The notes under the pieces were generated by a model. That model worked only from the letters and a program-made list of their open reading frames with translations. It made no database searches and was not told where the DNA came from. Shown piece after piece: positions 21,670 through 22,547 of a stretch of DNA of 22,547 bases. A program made the translations under genes and the position numbers. Source of the stretch: JAZNQL01 sp045590155 (GTDB taxonomy: Bacteria > Bacillota > Clostridia > UMGS1883 > UMGS1540); NCBI GenBank assembly GCA_045590155.1, contig JAZNQL010000003.1, positions 1-22,547 on the forward strand, written 5' to 3'. The stretch's first letter is position 1; every line of letters starts with the position of its first letter.

Positions 21670-22547
21670 TTATTTCTCCTTTGCCGTAACACGGGCTTCA
21701 CTGAAGTGTGTGAAAATCGTGCTTATTACTCTTTCCAAATCATTTTTTGTTATACTTTTTATATTTTCGGTTATTTCTTTAGGAGTTTTAACCCTGCCGT
21801 ATAAAAGTTCATTCTTGCCCATCGCCGTCATAGCCGAGCTTACGCTTTCAAGCCCTAAAAGATATGTTCCCAAAAGCTGTCCTCTGCCTTTTTCAAACTC
21901 ATAATCACTTACTCCGCTTCTTTTGAGTTTTTCAATCTCTTCAAGAATAAGAGCTTTTACTTCTTCTGTATTTTCTGGTGCGGTTGCGGCATACACAACA
22001 AACATTCCCGCATCCTTTAATGCTTCCGAAAAAGAGTATACTGAATATGCAAGACCGCGTTTTTCACGAATATTCTGAAAAAGTCTTGAACTCATACCTC
22101 CGCCAAAAATATTATTTAAAAGCGAAAGTGCGTATATATCTTTGTCGTTTTGAGCTAACGAGCGATAAGCCAATGCAATATGCGACTGTTCTATATTTTT
22201 TATTTTCACGGTTTTTGAGGGTACAAAAATATCTGTTTCAAATTCTGTTTTTATATCCCCTTTTACTATATCCCCGAAATATTCCTCCAAAACCTCTTTA
22301 AGCTCTTCTTCGTCAAAGTTACCTGCTACCGATATAACAGTGTTTTCTGCAGTATAATGTTTTGACATATATGATCGCATATCTAAAGAAGTTAAGTTCT
22401 TTACATTATTTTGTGTACCAAGAATATTAAACCCCAAAGTTCCTTTCCACGAAATTTCGGCAGTACTGTCCAAAACCAAATCCTCGGGGGAATCTTCGTA
22501 CATGCTTATCTCTTCTAAAATAACCTTTTTTTCAAGATCAATATCAT
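21670..22547 (-). CDS. M16 family zinc peptidase (MlpA/YmxG-like), C-terminal two thirds
   Basis: The reading frame is open to the window edge at 22547, so the start and the HxxEH zinc motif lie outside. The visible part opens with KKVILEEISMYEDSPEDL, where a Glu of LEE is the expected third zinc ligand, so the metal site is probably complete. Further on, GGGMSSRLFQNIREKRGLAYSVYS is the conserved R/Y block of the C-terminal domain that closes over the substrate. The group resembles mitochondrial processing peptidase and the YmxG/MlpA proteins of Firmicutes, single-chain cytoplasmic peptidases of unsettled substrate. The gene is 2 bp upstream of glyS and probably co-transcribed with it. An internal ATG at 22503 is not the real start, because conserved sequence continues upstream. 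Confidence 0.9.
   Translation of the reverse strand, partial: DIDLEKKVILEEISMYEDSPEDLVLDSTAEISWKGTLGFNILGTQNNVKNLTSLDMRSYMSKHYTAENTVISVAGNFDEEELKEVLEEYFGDIVKGDIKTEFETDIFVPSKTVKIKNIEQSHIALAYRSLAQNDKDIYALSLLNNIFGGGMSSRLFQNIREKRGLAYSVYSFSEALKDAGMFVVYAATAPENTEEVKALILEEIEKLKRSGVSDYEFEKGRGQLLGTYLLGLESVSSAMTAMGKNELLYGRVKTPKEITENIKSITKNDLERVISTIFTHFSEARVTAKEK

Noticed and set aside
21640..21700. T-box leader expected before glyS.
   Set aside because: glyS begins 2 bp after the M16 gene; there is no room for a T-box here.
459..22301. Many open frames antisense to secA, dnaK, glyS and other genes, such as 8929-9267, 11889-12173 and 19215-19571.
   Set aside because: They lie wholly opposite confidently assigned genes, lack convincing ribosome binding sites and have no recognisable domains.
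21670..22503. M16 gene taken as starting at the ATG at 22503.
   Set aside because: Conserved M16 sequence (KKVILEEIS) continues in frame upstream to the window edge, so the gene is partial and longer.

Overview
The window looks like a chromosomal segment of a spore-forming member of the Clostridia (low-GC Firmicutes). The evidence is an hrcA-grpE-dnaK-dnaJ heat-shock operon under a perfect CIRCE operator, secA next to prfB, a DnaK of the shorter Gram-positive form, a single-chain glycyl-tRNA synthetase, strong AGGAGG-type ribosome binding sites, a clostridial-type topoisomerase subunit A, and two cell-wall proteins of sporulation type. I see no insertion sequence, phage gene, CRISPR array, rRNA or tRNA.

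Layout. (1) Positions 1-10251, all minus strand: a tightly packed run transcribed from a good sigma-A promoter at 10310-10338. It reads secA, prfB, an AEC-family permease, rhamnulokinase, cysteine desulfurase, thiI, pncC (CinA C-terminal domain), an alpha/beta esterase, and a topoisomerase subunit A cut by the window edge. Gaps are 2-26 bp and three junctions are ATGA overlaps, so one long transcript is plausible. It mixes protein export, translation termination and tRNA thiolation (desulfurase plus ThiI) with sugar-related functions. (2) Positions 10252-10658: a gap that is not empty. It holds the secA promoter, two strong minus-strand intrinsic terminators, a well-formed promoter for a roughly 100-nt RNA, and a 26-residue TTG-initiated membrane micropeptide between the terminators. 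(3) Positions 10659-15877, minus strand: hrcA-grpE-dnaK-dnaJ, with a CBM9-like carbohydrate-binding protein as fifth gene. (4) Positions 15897-17872, plus strand, divergent from hrcA: an HD-domain nucleotidase-like gene and an M14 peptidase with peptidoglycan-binding and LysM modules. (5) Positions 17869-22547, minus strand: a membrane-anchored degenerate M23 (SpoIIQ-like) protein converging on the M14 gene, then a phosphohexomutase, glyS and a partial M16 peptidase.

The most interesting pattern is that both sporulation-type genes (M14 and SpoIIQ-like) have their ribosome binding site inside a long inverted repeat, while a candidate sporulation promoter lies in the loop. Read-through RNA from the housekeeping gene upstream would carry both arms and hide the ribosome binding site. 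RNA started in the loop would lack the first arm and be translatable. Together with the promoter-RNA-terminator-micropeptide cassette at 10423-10653, this is where undescribed regulation is most likely. The remaining genes are ordinary and confidently assigned.
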